64,000 bases of DNA from Rufibacter hautae. GTDB lineage: Bacteria > Bacteroidota > Bacteroidia > Cytophagales > Hymenobacteraceae. Below are positions 19,498 through 28,499 of the stretch, in pieces. The stretch covers positions 620,001 to 684,000 of the forward strand of contig NZ_VKKY01000002.1 of assembly GCF_008271695.1 (NCBI RefSeq). The letters are read 5' to 3'. How positions within the stretch are numbered: position 1 is the first letter of the stretch; each line of letters opens with the position of its first letter. A model generated the notes under the pieces. The model ran no database searches and had not been told where the DNA came from. It was given only the letters and a program-made list of their open reading frames with translations. The translations under genes and the position numbers were made by a program.

Positions 19498-20826
19498 TTA
19501 AGCCACTTTCTCATCATCTACGTCCCGCACTAAAAGCGTGAGGAAACCCGCTAGGATCATGGAGCAGCCGCCCACCACCAGCACGTAGATAGATTCTCCG
19601 TGGAAGATGTTCTTGTTGATGAAGTCCAGCATAGTACCCGCCACAATCTGCGGAATCACGATGAAGAAGTTGAATACGCCCATGTAATATCCCATTCGAT
19701 TGGCCGGCAGGGAGCCCGCCAGGATGGAGTAAGGCATGGACAAGATACTGGCCCAGGCAATTCCAACGCCCACCATAGACAGAGCCAGGAAATTAGGGTC
19801 TTTAATGAAGTAAATGGAGATCAACCCTAATCCACCCAAGCACAGGCAGATCAAGTGGGTGACTCTTCTGTTGGTTCTTTTGGCCAGGACCGGAAGCAAA
19901 AGGGCAAATACCGCCGATACCCCGTTGTAAATCCCGAAGCAGAGACCTACCCAGTCAGCGCCTTCGTTGTACAGTTTGGAGGTGGCATCGGTGGCTCCGT
20001 AGATGTGCCGGGTTACGGCCGGGGTGGTGAAAATCCACATGGCGAACAAGCCAAACCAGGTGAAGAACTGCACCAGCGCCAACTGCGACATGGTTTTAGG
20101 CATTTTGAAAATCCCAAGGAACGTTTCCTTGAAGCCTTGCCCGAAGGTCATCTCCCGCTTCTCGCGCTCAAACTCCTCCATGTTTTCGGGCGGGTATTCC
20201 TTTGTTTTTACCACGGTCCATAGAACCGCCAGGAAGAACACCACGCCTCCGCAGTAGAAAGCCCACTTCACAGAGGGCGGAATCTCACCGGCAGGCGCCG
20301 TATTGGAGATGCCTACCCAGTTGTTGAAGATCCAAGGCAGGAGAGAAGCCACTACCGCACCCACCCCAATAAAGAAAGTCTGGGCAGCAAAACCCGCCGT
20401 GCGTTGGTCGCTGGGCAATAAGTCACCCACCAAAGCCCTGAACGGCTCCATGGAGATGTTGATGGAGGAATCCAGAATCCAGAGCATACCCACTGCCATC
20501 CAGAGAACCGAGGCATTGGGCATGATCAACAAAGAAAGCGAGGCCAGCAGAGCCCCAATCATGAAGAAAGGCTTGCGTCTACCAAAAACCGGGCTCCAGG
20601 TGCGGTCACTCAGGTACCCGATGACGGGCTGCACAAGCAAACCAGTTACGGGTGCCGCGAGCCAGTAAAGAGCAATCTCAGTACCGCCCAGCGTTTCAAA
20701 AATCCGGCTCACGTTGGCGTTCTGCAACGCGAACCCAAACTGGATTCCCAAAAAGCCGAAACTCATGTTCCAGATTTGCCAGAAATTCAGGCGGGGTTTG
20801 GCTTGCGCCTGTACTACTTGTGCCAT
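19498..20826 (-). CDS. MFS sugar (maltose-type) transporter
   Basis: A 442-aa, 12-TM major facilitator. The N-terminus [35 protein letters not shown] and the motif [19 protein letters not shown] (TM2-3 loop) place it with the SLC45/GPH-like sugar symporters found in Bacteroidota maltose loci. The start is set at the ATG at 20826 (MAQVVQAQ); upstream in-frame codons are hydrophilic and atypical. It is the last gene of the minus-strand group GH13-pgmB-GH65-GH13-MFS, consistent with moving maltose or maltodextrin across the inner membrane for phosphorolysis. Confidence 0.9.
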   Translation of the reverse strand: MAQVVQAQAKPRLNFWQIWNMSFGFLGIQFGFALQNANVSRIFETLGGTEIALYWLAAPVTGLLVQPVIGYLSDRTWSPVFGRRKPFFMIGALLASLSLLIMPNASVLWMAVGMLWILDSSINISMEPFRALVGDLLPSDQRTAGFAAQTFFIGVGAVVASLLPWIFNNWVGISNTAPAGEIPPSVKWAFYCGGVVFFLAVLWTVVKTKEYPPENMEEFEREKREMTFGQGFKETFLGIFKMPKTMSQLALVQFFTWFGLFAMWIFTTPAVTRHIYGATDATSKLYNEGADWVGLCFGIYNGVSAVFALLLPVLAKRTNRRVTHLICLCLGGLGLISIYFIKDPNFLALSMVGVGIAWASILSMPYSILAGSLPANRMGYYMGVFNFFIVIPQIVAGTMLDFINKNIFHGESIYVLVVGGCSMILAGFLTLLVRDVDDEKVA

Positions 20827-20970
20827 GGGCAAAGGGTTAGATGTGAAAGTTTGTTTGTCTGTTTGGTCAATTCTGTTTCTGCCTCTGTTTTGAAAAACCA
20901 AGCCGAAAAGGAAAGAATTAAGCGTTAAACCAATGGATTGTTAAAACCTACAGGCCTGAATATACTGCAT

Positions 20971-22857
20971 TTATTTCTTCTGCAACAGAAACATGTGGGC
21001 ACTCATCGGCGCCAAAGTGATGCTGGTTTTCACCGAGGGTTGGAAGAACAGCGGAGGCATGTCGGTGAGCAGATCCTGCAGGATAAATGCGCCTTTGTCA
21101 TCCAGATTCATGGCCGCCAATGCTGGTGGCGTTAGCGTTAAACCATAGTTAGTGCTTTGGCGGTTGAAGTTCACCAAAACCAAAATACGTTCCTGGGCAG
21201 TATGGCGCATATAGGCATACACCCCGGCCGGGGCAGCATTGGGTTCAGCCGTCAAGGCGTAGAATTTACCCTGGCGGATGGCTTCGCGGCTGGTGCTAAT
21301 GTTAAGCAGTTTGGTGTAGAATGCCCGCAGGTCTTTTTGGTCTTGGGTGAGCTTTCCTCCGTCAAACTTGCCATTGTTCATCCAGGCCTGATGGGTTGGT
21401 ACGCCCCAATAGTCAAAGATGGTGGTGCGGCCGTCTTCGCCCTGGAAACCCTCTTGGCCTTTCCCCGGCTCGCCTACTTCCTGCCCAAAATACACCATGA
21501 CTGGACCAGAACCTAGGGTGGCGCTGAGGGTCATCCCGGGGATTCCGGCCAGGGGAGTGCCCGCGAACTCAGAAGAGGCGAGGCGCTGCTCGTCATGGTT
21601 TTCCAGGAACCGGAGCATGTGGTTAGAGATGCCTTGGCTTTCCTCGCGCCACACGTTGGTGATCTCCGCGGTGTTGCCCTGGCCTTTGTTTTCCATGAGG
21701 CGGCGGACGGCGTCATACAGACCCACTTTGTCATACAGGTAATCAAAATGCCCGGTCTGGATGTAGTTGCGGTATTCTTTAGGGTTGTAGATCTCGGCAA
21801 TAAAGGTGATGCCGGGGTGCTTCTCCTTTACCTGCGGAATAGCCCAGGCCCAGAACTCCACAGGCACCATCTCGGCCATGTCGCAGCGGAAACCGTCCAC
21901 GCCTTTGCCCGCCCAGAACAGCAGGATGTCCCGCATCTTAAGCCAGGTGTCTGGGGTGGGTGAGAAGTGCGTGGTACGGTTGTTCTGGATGTCTACCCCG
22001 TAGTTCAGTTTCACGGTCTCAAACCAATCGTTCTCGCTGGGCGCGGCGTTGAACACATCGTTGCCGGTAACCTTGGCTGGGTTCTCTTTGAAGGTGCCGT
22101 CTTCCTGCGGACCGCGGAACGTGCCGCTCAACGGGTTATAGGTTTTGGGTACCTGCAGCGCCTGGCCGGGTATGTAGTAGAAGTTGTTGCTGGCCTTGAA
22201 CGTGACAGAGTTATCATCCTGTGCCCCAAAGTCTTGTACGCCGGATGGTTTGGCGTCTGAGGTGTAGAAACGGGCCACGTGGTTCGGGACGAAATCGATG
22301 AGCACCTTGAGGCCGTTGCCGTGGGTGCGAGCCACCAGCGCCTCAAATTCTTTCATCCGCTTGCGCACGTCCACCGCCAGATCGGGGTTCACGTCATAAT
22401 AGTCCTTGATGGCGTAGGGCGAGCCCGCGCGACCTTTCACCACATCGGCGTCGTCTAAAGCCACTCCAAATTTGGTGTAATCCGTGAGGACGGCGTGCTC
22501 AAGGACCCCGGTGTACCACACGTGCGTGGCGCCTAGTTTCTTAATCTCCTGCAGGGCCTTGTCTGTGATGTCGTTGAACTTGCCCACGCCATTCTCCGGC
22601 AGGGTGCCGTAGGTTTTATTCGTGGTTTTCTTGTTCCCGAACAGGCGCGTCATCATCTGGTAAATCACCAGTTTGTTGTCCTTTACCTCCTCGTCGGTCG
22701 TATTAGGATCAGCCTTGGGAGCAGGGGTAGTGGTCACGGGTGCCGATGTTTTTGCGAGAGTTCCGGTAGGATTATGGACGGTGGAAGTACACGCGCTTGC
22801 CAGTGCCGCCAGCAGAAGAAAAGAAAACAGAGGCCGTTTATTAGGTTCTTGTATCAC
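20971..22857 (-). CDS. GH13 alpha-amylase family lipoprotein
   Basis: A 628-aa GH13 enzyme with a lipoprotein signal (LLLAALASAC, Cys at residue 23) followed by a Thr/Pro/Ala-rich linker. The barrel has VLIDFVPNHVAR, GVDGFRCDMAEMVP (nucleophile Asp), ITFIAEIY (acid Glu) and LENHDEQR. The Cys in the GFRCDMAE motif and the long insertion after NHV mark a subfamily different from the two amylases upstream. Anchored outside the cytoplasmic membrane, it could be the SusG-like surface amylase or a periplasmic one. Sequence alone does not decide. It is 126 bases after the GH65 gene. Confidence 0.92.
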   Translation of the reverse strand: MIQEPNKRPLFSFLLLAALASACTSTVHNPTGTLAKTSAPVTTTPAPKADPNTTDEEVKDNKLVIYQMMTRLFGNKKTTNKTYGTLPENGVGKFNDITDKALQEIKKLGATHVWYTGVLEHAVLTDYTKFGVALDDADVVKGRAGSPYAIKDYYDVNPDLAVDVRKRMKEFEALVARTHGNGLKVLIDFVPNHVARFYTSDAKPSGVQDFGAQDDNSVTFKASNNFYYIPGQALQVPKTYNPLSGTFRGPQEDGTFKENPAKVTGNDVFNAAPSENDWFETVKLNYGVDIQNNRTTHFSPTPDTWLKMRDILLFWAGKGVDGFRCDMAEMVPVEFWAWAIPQVKEKHPGITFIAEIYNPKEYRNYIQTGHFDYLYDKVGLYDAVRRLMENKGQGNTAEITNVWREESQGISNHMLRFLENHDEQRLASSEFAGTPLAGIPGMTLSATLGSGPVMVYFGQEVGEPGKGQEGFQGEDGRTTIFDYWGVPTHQAWMNNGKFDGGKLTQDQKDLRAFYTKLLNISTSREAIRQGKFYALTAEPNAAPAGVYAYMRHTAQERILVLVNFNRQSTNYGLTLTPPALAAMNLDDKGAFILQDLLTDMPPLFFQPSVKTSITLAPMSAHMFLLQKK

Positions 22858-22906
22858 GGAATTAGGGTCGTGGATTAAGACTCATTTCTTGTAAATCGCG
22901 GGAATT

Positions 22907-22946
22907 CCTGTTTTAAGACTGTTCCCGCTAAAACAGGCCCAAAAGG
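22907..22946. repeat. interspersed palindromic repeat, copy 3
   Basis: CCTGTTTTAAGACTG / CTAAAACAGGCCC form, located between GH13 and GH65 genes and abutting a separate terminator hairpin. Confidence 0.55.
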
Positions 22947-22980
22947 GAAAGCCGCTCCAGCATGAACCGGAGCGGCTTTC
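22947..22980 (-). terminator. hairpin after GH65 gene
   Basis: A perfect stem GAAAGCCGCTCC / GGAGCGGCTTTC directly after the GH65 stop codon. The T-run on the minus strand is interrupted, so termination may be partial. Confidence 0.65.
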
Positions 22981-22983
22981 TGG

Positions 22984-25302
22984 TTATACCAATTGGTGCG
23001 CGATCTCGGCTTTCGCGTTAGCGCCAATGGTCTGCGGTTGCTCAAACACGTTCAGGGTGATGGCCTCCGGCGAGGCGTTCTCGATGGAGACGTGCTCTTT
23101 GGTCACCTTTATGTTGAGCAAGTGCCCACGGAACCGGATCTTGAATGAATAAGAAGTCCAACCGGCAGGGATGAACGGATTGAAATGCAGTTGGTTATCG
23201 CGCACGCGCATGCCCCCGAAACCCTGCACTACAGACATCCAGGTACCGGCCATGGAAGTGATGTGGCAACCGTCCTCGGTGTCGTTGTTGTAGTCGTCCA
23301 AGTCAAGGCGGGCGGTGCGGAGATAGAACTCGTAAGCACGTTCCTCGTCGCCTAACTTGGCAGCCAGAATGGAGTGCACGCAAGGCGAAAGCGAGGATTC
23401 ATGCACCGTGCGCGGCTCGTAGAAATCATAATTCCGGCGGATGGTCTCCAGGTCATAGCGGTCCTCAAAGAGATAGATGCCTTGCAGCACATCGGCCTGT
23501 TTGATGAACACCGAGCGCAGGATTCGGTCCCAGGACCATTTCTGGTTCAGCGGACGATCAGCGGGATCAAGGTCTTTCACCAGAGTCTGTTCTTTGTCTA
23601 AGAACCCATCCTGCTGCAGGAACACGCCCAGGTCTTTGTCCTCGGCGTAGTACATGTGGTCAATGACATGCTGCCACTTCTCGGTTTCCTGCGCCACCTC
23701 CAGGTTCATTTTATGCACCAATTCCTGAAAGCGAGCAGAATTTGCGTTCTGCACGTGCTGCAGGGCTTTAAGCGTGTACTCCAACGTCCAAGTGGCGATG
23801 GTGCTGGTGTACCAGTTATTGTTGACGTTGTTCTCGTACTCGTTGGGGCCGGTCACGCCCAGCATCACGTACTGGTTTTTCGCTGATGACCAGTTCACGC
23901 GCTGCGCCCAAAACCGGGAGATGCCCACCAGCACTTCCAGGCCGTACTCGGCCAGGTAGCTGTCATCGCCGGTGTAGCGGATGTAGTCATGGATGGCATG
24001 CGCGATGGCGCCGTTGCGGTGGATTTCCTCAAAGGTGATTTCCCACTCGTTGTGGCACTCCTCGCCGTTCATGGTCACCATCGGGTACAAGGCCGCGCCG
24101 CCGGTGAAACCCAATTTCTCCGCGTTCTCAATGGCTTTCTCCAGGTGCTTGTAGCGGTACACGAGCAGGTTGCGGGCAATCTGCGGATCGGCGGTGGCCA
24201 GGTAGAAGGGCAGGCAGTAGGCCTCAGTGTCCCAGTAGGTGGTTCCGCCGTATTTCTCGCCGGTAAAGCCCTTAGGCCCGATGTTCAGGCGCTCGTCCTC
24301 GCCGGTGTAGGTTTGGTTCAGTTGGAAGATGTTGAACCGGATGCCTTGCTGGGCAGACGCATCGCCCTCAATCTTGATGTCGCTTTCTTCCCATTTGGCG
24401 GCCCAGGCAGCCGCCTGTTCCTGCAGCATCTGCTCAAATCCTTTAGTTACAGCGCCCGCCAATACCTGTTTGGTGTTTTCCAGCAAGTCCTCCTTCGGGT
24501 GGTTCTCAGAAGAAAGGTTGGCGGCAAACTTATACAACACCGTCTCCTGGTTTTCAGAAACCGGCAGCTCAAAGGTGGAAGCCACGTATTTGGTGCGCTC
24601 CACCGGAGTAGCCTCAACGTTCACTTCCTGGCCATTCTGCGCCACAAAGAATTTCTGGCCGGTGCACACGTGGAAGAACGTTTTCTTGGTCTCCGCGATC
24701 ACGTAGCCTTCGGTGGGTTGCGCCTCCTGCAGAATCTCGTTCCAAAATTTCTCGTCGTAGTTGGAGTCGGCGTTCTTGATGTCGGCGTCTACGTAGGGGG
24801 TGAGGGTGAGCGTACCGCTGAAGTTCAAAGGCGTGATGCTGTAGCGGATAGCGCCCACCTCATCGTCTACGATGCTGGTGAAACGTTTTGCCTCTACACG
24901 CACTTGCTTGCCGCTGGCCAACTGAGCCGTAAAGGTACGCTCCAGCCAGCCTTCGCGCATGTTCAGCTCGCGGCGGAAGTCCAGCACCTGGCAGTTGTTC
25001 AGGTCCAACGTCTCACCGTCTACCTGCACATCAATCCCGATCCAGTTGGCGGCGTTCAGCACCTTGGCGAAGTACTCTGGGTACCCGTTTTTCCACCAGC
25101 CCACGCGGGTTTTGTCGGGGTAGTATACGCCGGCCACGTAATTTCCCTGCAGCGTTTCGCCGGTGAAGGCCTCCTCAAAGTTGGCGCGCTGGCCCATGCG
25201 GCCGTTGCCCAAGCTGAATACGCTTTCAGAAATCTGGTTATAGTGGGGATGGAACCCCTCTTCAATGATGGACCACTCGTCAACGGTAAGATATTGTTTC
25301 AT
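22984..25302 (-). CDS. GH65 maltose phosphorylase
   Basis: A 772-aa GH65 family enzyme from the ATG at 25302 (MKQYLTVDEWSIIEEGF). It has the N-terminal beta-sandwich (SLGNGRMGQRANFEEAF), the (alpha/alpha)6 barrel with TYWDTEAYCLPFYL, and HNEWEITFEEIHRNG, the segment that carries the family's general-acid glutamate. A phosphate-site region follows near HESSLSPCVHSILAAKLG. Family knowledge: inverting phosphorolysis of maltose to glucose plus beta-glucose-1-phosphate. The neighbouring pgmB uses exactly that product, supporting maltose phosphorylase over kojibiose or trehalose phosphorylase. Cytoplasmic, no signal peptide. Confidence 0.93.
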   Translation of the reverse strand: MKQYLTVDEWSIIEEGFHPHYNQISESVFSLGNGRMGQRANFEEAFTGETLQGNYVAGVYYPDKTRVGWWKNGYPEYFAKVLNAANWIGIDVQVDGETLDLNNCQVLDFRRELNMREGWLERTFTAQLASGKQVRVEAKRFTSIVDDEVGAIRYSITPLNFSGTLTLTPYVDADIKNADSNYDEKFWNEILQEAQPTEGYVIAETKKTFFHVCTGQKFFVAQNGQEVNVEATPVERTKYVASTFELPVSENQETVLYKFAANLSSENHPKEDLLENTKQVLAGAVTKGFEQMLQEQAAAWAAKWEESDIKIEGDASAQQGIRFNIFQLNQTYTGEDERLNIGPKGFTGEKYGGTTYWDTEAYCLPFYLATADPQIARNLLVYRYKHLEKAIENAEKLGFTGGAALYPMVTMNGEECHNEWEITFEEIHRNGAIAHAIHDYIRYTGDDSYLAEYGLEVLVGISRFWAQRVNWSSAKNQYVMLGVTGPNEYENNVNNNWYTSTIATWTLEYTLKALQHVQNANSARFQELVHKMNLEVAQETEKWQHVIDHMYYAEDKDLGVFLQQDGFLDKEQTLVKDLDPADRPLNQKWSWDRILRSVFIKQADVLQGIYLFEDRYDLETIRRNYDFYEPRTVHESSLSPCVHSILAAKLGDEERAYEFYLRTARLDLDDYNNDTEDGCHITSMAGTWMSVVQGFGGMRVRDNQLHFNPFIPAGWTSYSFKIRFRGHLLNIKVTKEHVSIENASPEAITLNVFEQPQTIGANAKAEIAHQLV

Positions 25303-25365
25303 AATAGTTCGTATCAAGTATCAAGACTCACGTATCAGGACTAATTTTTTCTATTTTATGTATTT

Positions 25366-25404
25366 CTGTTTTGGAGCTAATTTCAGGAAATCAGCCCCAA
25401 ATCA
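25366..25404. repeat. interspersed palindromic repeat, copy 4
   Basis: CTGTTTTGGAGCTAATTTC / GGAAATCAGCCCCAAA arms in the GH65-pgmB gap. Confidence 0.6.
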
Positions 25405-25479
25405 CTTTTGATTCTCAGGTACTTCTATGTCCCCCATTAAAAGGGACAATCTGCTGGCTGGTTTGGTAGCTGATGTTTT

Positions 25480-25517
25480 CTGTTTTAGGCTTGTTAACTG
25501 AGAAACTGGCCTAAACC
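25480..25517. repeat. interspersed palindromic repeat, copy 5, overlapping pgmB 3' end
   Basis: CTGTTTTAGGCTTGTTAAC / GAGAAACTGGCCTAAACC. The right arm encodes the last residues of PgmB, so the repeat has landed in or been captured by the coding end. Confidence 0.55.
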
Positions 25518-26180
25518 GCGGGGTTTCTGCTCCAGTTCGTGCAGCCGCGCTACCGACATCTCGGTTAAGTCTTTTACCACGATATCTGCTTGGGTGAGGA
25601 CTTCGGGCTGCCCGACGCCCACGCACAGCATATGTCCGTTTTTGGCTGCTTCTACGCCCGCTACGGCGTCTTCAAACACCACGCATTCCTGCGGAAGAAC
25701 TTCCAGGGCCTGGGCACCTTTCAAAAATACCTCGGGGTCTGGTTTGCCATGGATCACGTGCCTTCCGTCAATGATGGCATCAAAGTAGGGGAGCAGATTG
25801 GTGCGCTCCAGAATGAGTTGCGCGTTTTTGCTCGCTGAGCCCAGGGCGATTTTGATGCCTTCGGCTTTGAGGGCCTGCAGGAAATCCACCACGCCGGGCA
25901 GGATCTCGTCTGGGGTCATTTTGGCTACATCCTGCAGGTACTCGGTGTTTTTCTGCTCGCACAGGGCCAGCATTCTTTCCTGGTCCATGGTTTGGCCACC
26001 AATCTCCAGAATGATCTCCAGGGAACGCACCCGGCTTACGCCTTTGAGGCGCTCGTTGTCGTGCTCGGTGAAATCAATGCCTAGGGTTTGGGCCAGTTGG
26101 CGCCAGGCTTTGAAATGGTACACAGCGGTGTCTACCAGTACTCCGTCTAAATCAAAAAGGCAGGCTTTGATGGTGTTCAT
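25494..26180 (-). CDS. pgmB: beta-phosphoglucomutase
   Basis: A 228-aa HAD-superfamily protein: FDLDGVLVDTA (nucleophile Asp10, acid/base Asp12), a helical cap with the substrate-binding pattern LKGVSRVRSLE, motif II GSASKNA, the lysine motif HGKPDPEVF and motif IV EDAVAGVEAAKNG. All are diagnostic of beta-PGM. It converts the beta-glucose-1-phosphate made by the adjacent GH65 phosphorylase into glucose-6-phosphate. It lies between GH13 (55 bases upstream) and GH65. The last few residues fall in a dispersed palindrome. Confidence 0.95.
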   Translation of the reverse strand: MNTIKACLFDLDGVLVDTAVYHFKAWRQLAQTLGIDFTEHDNERLKGVSRVRSLEIILEIGGQTMDQERMLALCEQKNTEYLQDVAKMTPDEILPGVVDFLQALKAEGIKIALGSASKNAQLILERTNLLPYFDAIIDGRHVIHGKPDPEVFLKGAQALEVLPQECVVFEDAVAGVEAAKNGHMLCVGVGQPEVLTQADIVVKDLTEMSVARLHELEQKPRGLGQFLS

Positions 26181-26235
26181 AGGTGTATGTCTGTTTTCCC
26201 CTTGGTTTTGGGAAATGAGGTTAAAAATGGGATTG

Positions 26236-28131
26236 CTATTGTAGTTCTAGTACGAGCGCCGTCTTTGCCGGTACCTTGATGGTCGCCAGGTTATTGAGGG
26301 AGGCATCGGTTAAAATATTCTTGCCTTTGGTGAAGCCGTTGAGGCGCTCAGCAAACCGCTCGGTTTTCATATCTGCTTCTTTGTCAGTAGTGTTGGTCGC
26401 GACCATCACCGTTTTGCTTCCATCATAGCGGAAGTATACGTACAGGCCTTCCTGAGGCACAAACTGCATGAGCTTGCCCGAGTGCAGGGCGGGGGTGTTC
26501 TTGCGGTACGTGGCCAGTTTCTTCACAAAGTTGAAGGCTTCGTTCTCGCGGGCGTTACGGCCAGCGGCGGTGAATTTGTTCTCCTTGTCGCCGGCAAATC
26601 CGCCGGGAAAATCGCGGCGCACCTCGGCGTCTGATGGGTCTTTGAAGTTCTTCATCAGGATTTCGGTGCCGTAATAGAGCGACGGGATACCGCGCGTGGT
26701 AAGCAGCCAGGTCAAGCCCATCTTGTACTTGTCAAAATCCTCGCCGATAACCGAGAAATACCGGTTCATGTCATGGTTGTCCAGGAAAGTGACCAGCTTC
26801 ATGGGATCTTGGTAAACGGCATCCTGCGCCAGGGTCTGGTGCACTTTGCTGACGCCCTCGTCCCAGCCGAATTTCTGATTCAGGGCGTCGTTCATGGCGT
26901 TGAACAACACAAAGTCCAGGGTGCCGGGCTGGTTGCTCTTGAAGGGGAAGTTGATGGTATTGCGGGTAAAGCGCGACTGCGCGATGACGTTGTTCACCCA
27001 GGCTTCCCCGAAGATGTGGATGTTGGGGTACTCGTTTAGCAGCGCCTGGTTGCAGTCATTCATGAACTGGTCGTCATTGTACATGTAGGTGTCAATGCGC
27101 CAAGCGTCAATCCCGAAGTTCTCCACCGTCCAGATGGCATTTTGGATAAGGTATTTGGCTACCAAGGGGTTGTTCTGGTTCAGGTCGGGCATGAACGGGG
27201 TGAACCAGCCGTTCATCATTACGGTCCAGTCGGCTTTTGAACCGTTAGGGTCAATCAGGGGCTGGAACTTGTGCGAGGTGTTGGTGTATGCGGGAAACTG
27301 GTGCACCCAGTCTTTGGAGGGTTGGTCTTTGATAAACCAGTGGTTGATGCCCACGTGGTTGTAGACCGCATCTTGCACCACTTTAAGGCCTTTGGCGTGG
27401 GCCGCTTGCACAAACTTCCGGTACACCTCGTTGCCGCCCAGGCGCTTGTCTACCGCGTAATGATCGGTGAAGGCGTAACCGTGGTAGGCGCTGCGCATCT
27501 GGCCGCCTTCATCGGTGAGGGGTTGGTTGTTCTCAATGACCGGGTTCAGCCACAACGCCGTCACGCCTAAGTCCTGGAAGTAGTCTAAGTGGTTCTGGAT
27601 TCCCTGGATATCGCCGCCGTGGCGCAGGAACGGGTTGTTGCGATCCGCCTTAGGGTCGGCCATGTCCTTGAATTGGTCGTTTTTGGGATCACCATTGGAG
27701 AAGCGGTCGGGCAGCACTAGGTAAATAAAATCGGCGGAAGTCACGCCCTGCGCTTTGGGTTCCTGGGTGCGGGCCTTCAGTTCATATTTGCGGGAGAGTT
27801 TTTGTTTGCCGTTCTGCCCCTTGATGGTAAAAGAACCCGGCTTAGCGGATGCTGCGATGGTAAGGTCCAGGAAAGCGTAGTTGGGGCTCTCCACCTTGTG
27901 TGTTTTCACCAATTCTACGCCAGGGTAATCGATTGAATAGCTATAGGTACCCGCTTGCGGACCGTACACGAGCAACTGTAGGTTCTGGTTTTTCATGCCC
28001 ACCCACCAGTTGGTTGGGTCTACCCGGGTGATAGCGGCTTTCGGCTGAGCCTGGGCAGAGAAGGAAAGAAGTAAAACGCTTAGCAACGCAAGCCCTTTGG
28101 CAAATGCAAGGGAGAGGGAGGAGTGCTTCAT
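26236..28131 (-). CDS. periplasmic GH13 cyclomaltodextrinase/neopullulanase-like enzyme
   Basis: A 631-aa enzyme with a signal peptide (cleavage near SFSAQAQ, ~28). The N-terminal domain (ITRVDPTNWWVGMKNQNLQLLVYG) is typical of the cyclomaltodextrinase N-domain family. The GH13 barrel contains VVQDAVYNHVG, FGIDAWRIDTY (nucleophile), IFGEAWV (acid/base) and FLDNHDMNRY. Family knowledge: such SusA-like enzymes open cyclic or branched maltodextrins in the periplasm. It is the first gene of the minus-strand group leading to pgmB, GH65, GH13 and the MFS transporter. The operator-like palindrome at 28476 lies about 345 bases upstream. Confidence 0.93.
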   Translation of the reverse strand: MKHSSLSLAFAKGLALLSVLLLSFSAQAQPKAAITRVDPTNWWVGMKNQNLQLLVYGPQAGTYSYSIDYPGVELVKTHKVESPNYAFLDLTIAASAKPGSFTIKGQNGKQKLSRKYELKARTQEPKAQGVTSADFIYLVLPDRFSNGDPKNDQFKDMADPKADRNNPFLRHGGDIQGIQNHLDYFQDLGVTALWLNPVIENNQPLTDEGGQMRSAYHGYAFTDHYAVDKRLGGNEVYRKFVQAAHAKGLKVVQDAVYNHVGINHWFIKDQPSKDWVHQFPAYTNTSHKFQPLIDPNGSKADWTVMMNGWFTPFMPDLNQNNPLVAKYLIQNAIWTVENFGIDAWRIDTYMYNDDQFMNDCNQALLNEYPNIHIFGEAWVNNVIAQSRFTRNTINFPFKSNQPGTLDFVLFNAMNDALNQKFGWDEGVSKVHQTLAQDAVYQDPMKLVTFLDNHDMNRYFSVIGEDFDKYKMGLTWLLTTRGIPSLYYGTEILMKNFKDPSDAEVRRDFPGGFAGDKENKFTAAGRNARENEAFNFVKKLATYRKNTPALHSGKLMQFVPQEGLYVYFRYDGSKTVMVATNTTDKEADMKTERFAERLNGFTKGKNILTDASLNNLATIKVPAKTALVLELQ

Positions 28132-28237
28132 TTTGTTCTTTATCAGGTGTATAGAGGCGCAGGTGAAATCGCCTTTGGCAATCCGACTACTTGGTTTCCT
28201 TTAGAAGGCAAGCCTAGGTTTTGCCTTTCGGCTTCTT

Positions 28238-28277
28238 CCTGTTTTAAGTGCCTTTTCAGAAAAACAAGTCTGAAATA
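28238..28277. repeat. interspersed palindromic repeat, copy 6
   Basis: CCTGTTTTAAGTGCC / TTTTCAGAAAAACAAGTC in the divergent 368-bp gap 28132-28499. That gap otherwise holds only the operator at 28476. Confidence 0.5.
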
Positions 28278-28475
28278 CGCCTCCGGCACTTAATCTTTCT
28301 GCGATTTTTCCAATCGAGCACAATACTAATCCTGTTCAAACACTTCTAGTCCAGCAAGAAAACCATTGCCTTGACGGTAAGTTCTTCCTGTTTTGGGCCA
28401 GAGCATGGTAGCTTTATAGGATAGTATTGTTAATATTGTAAAATCAGAGAGGTAAATCTACGCTTTTTTAATTAA

Positions 28476-28487
28476 GAAATCGATTTC
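28476..28487. promoter_or_regulatory. putative LacI operator upstream of esterase gene
   Basis: GAAATCGATTTC, identical to the core of the palindrome before susC, 13-24 bases before the start of the esterase gene and in the shared divergent region with the CDase-like gene. Confidence 0.6.
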
Positions 28488-28499
28488 CTAGATTTAAAA

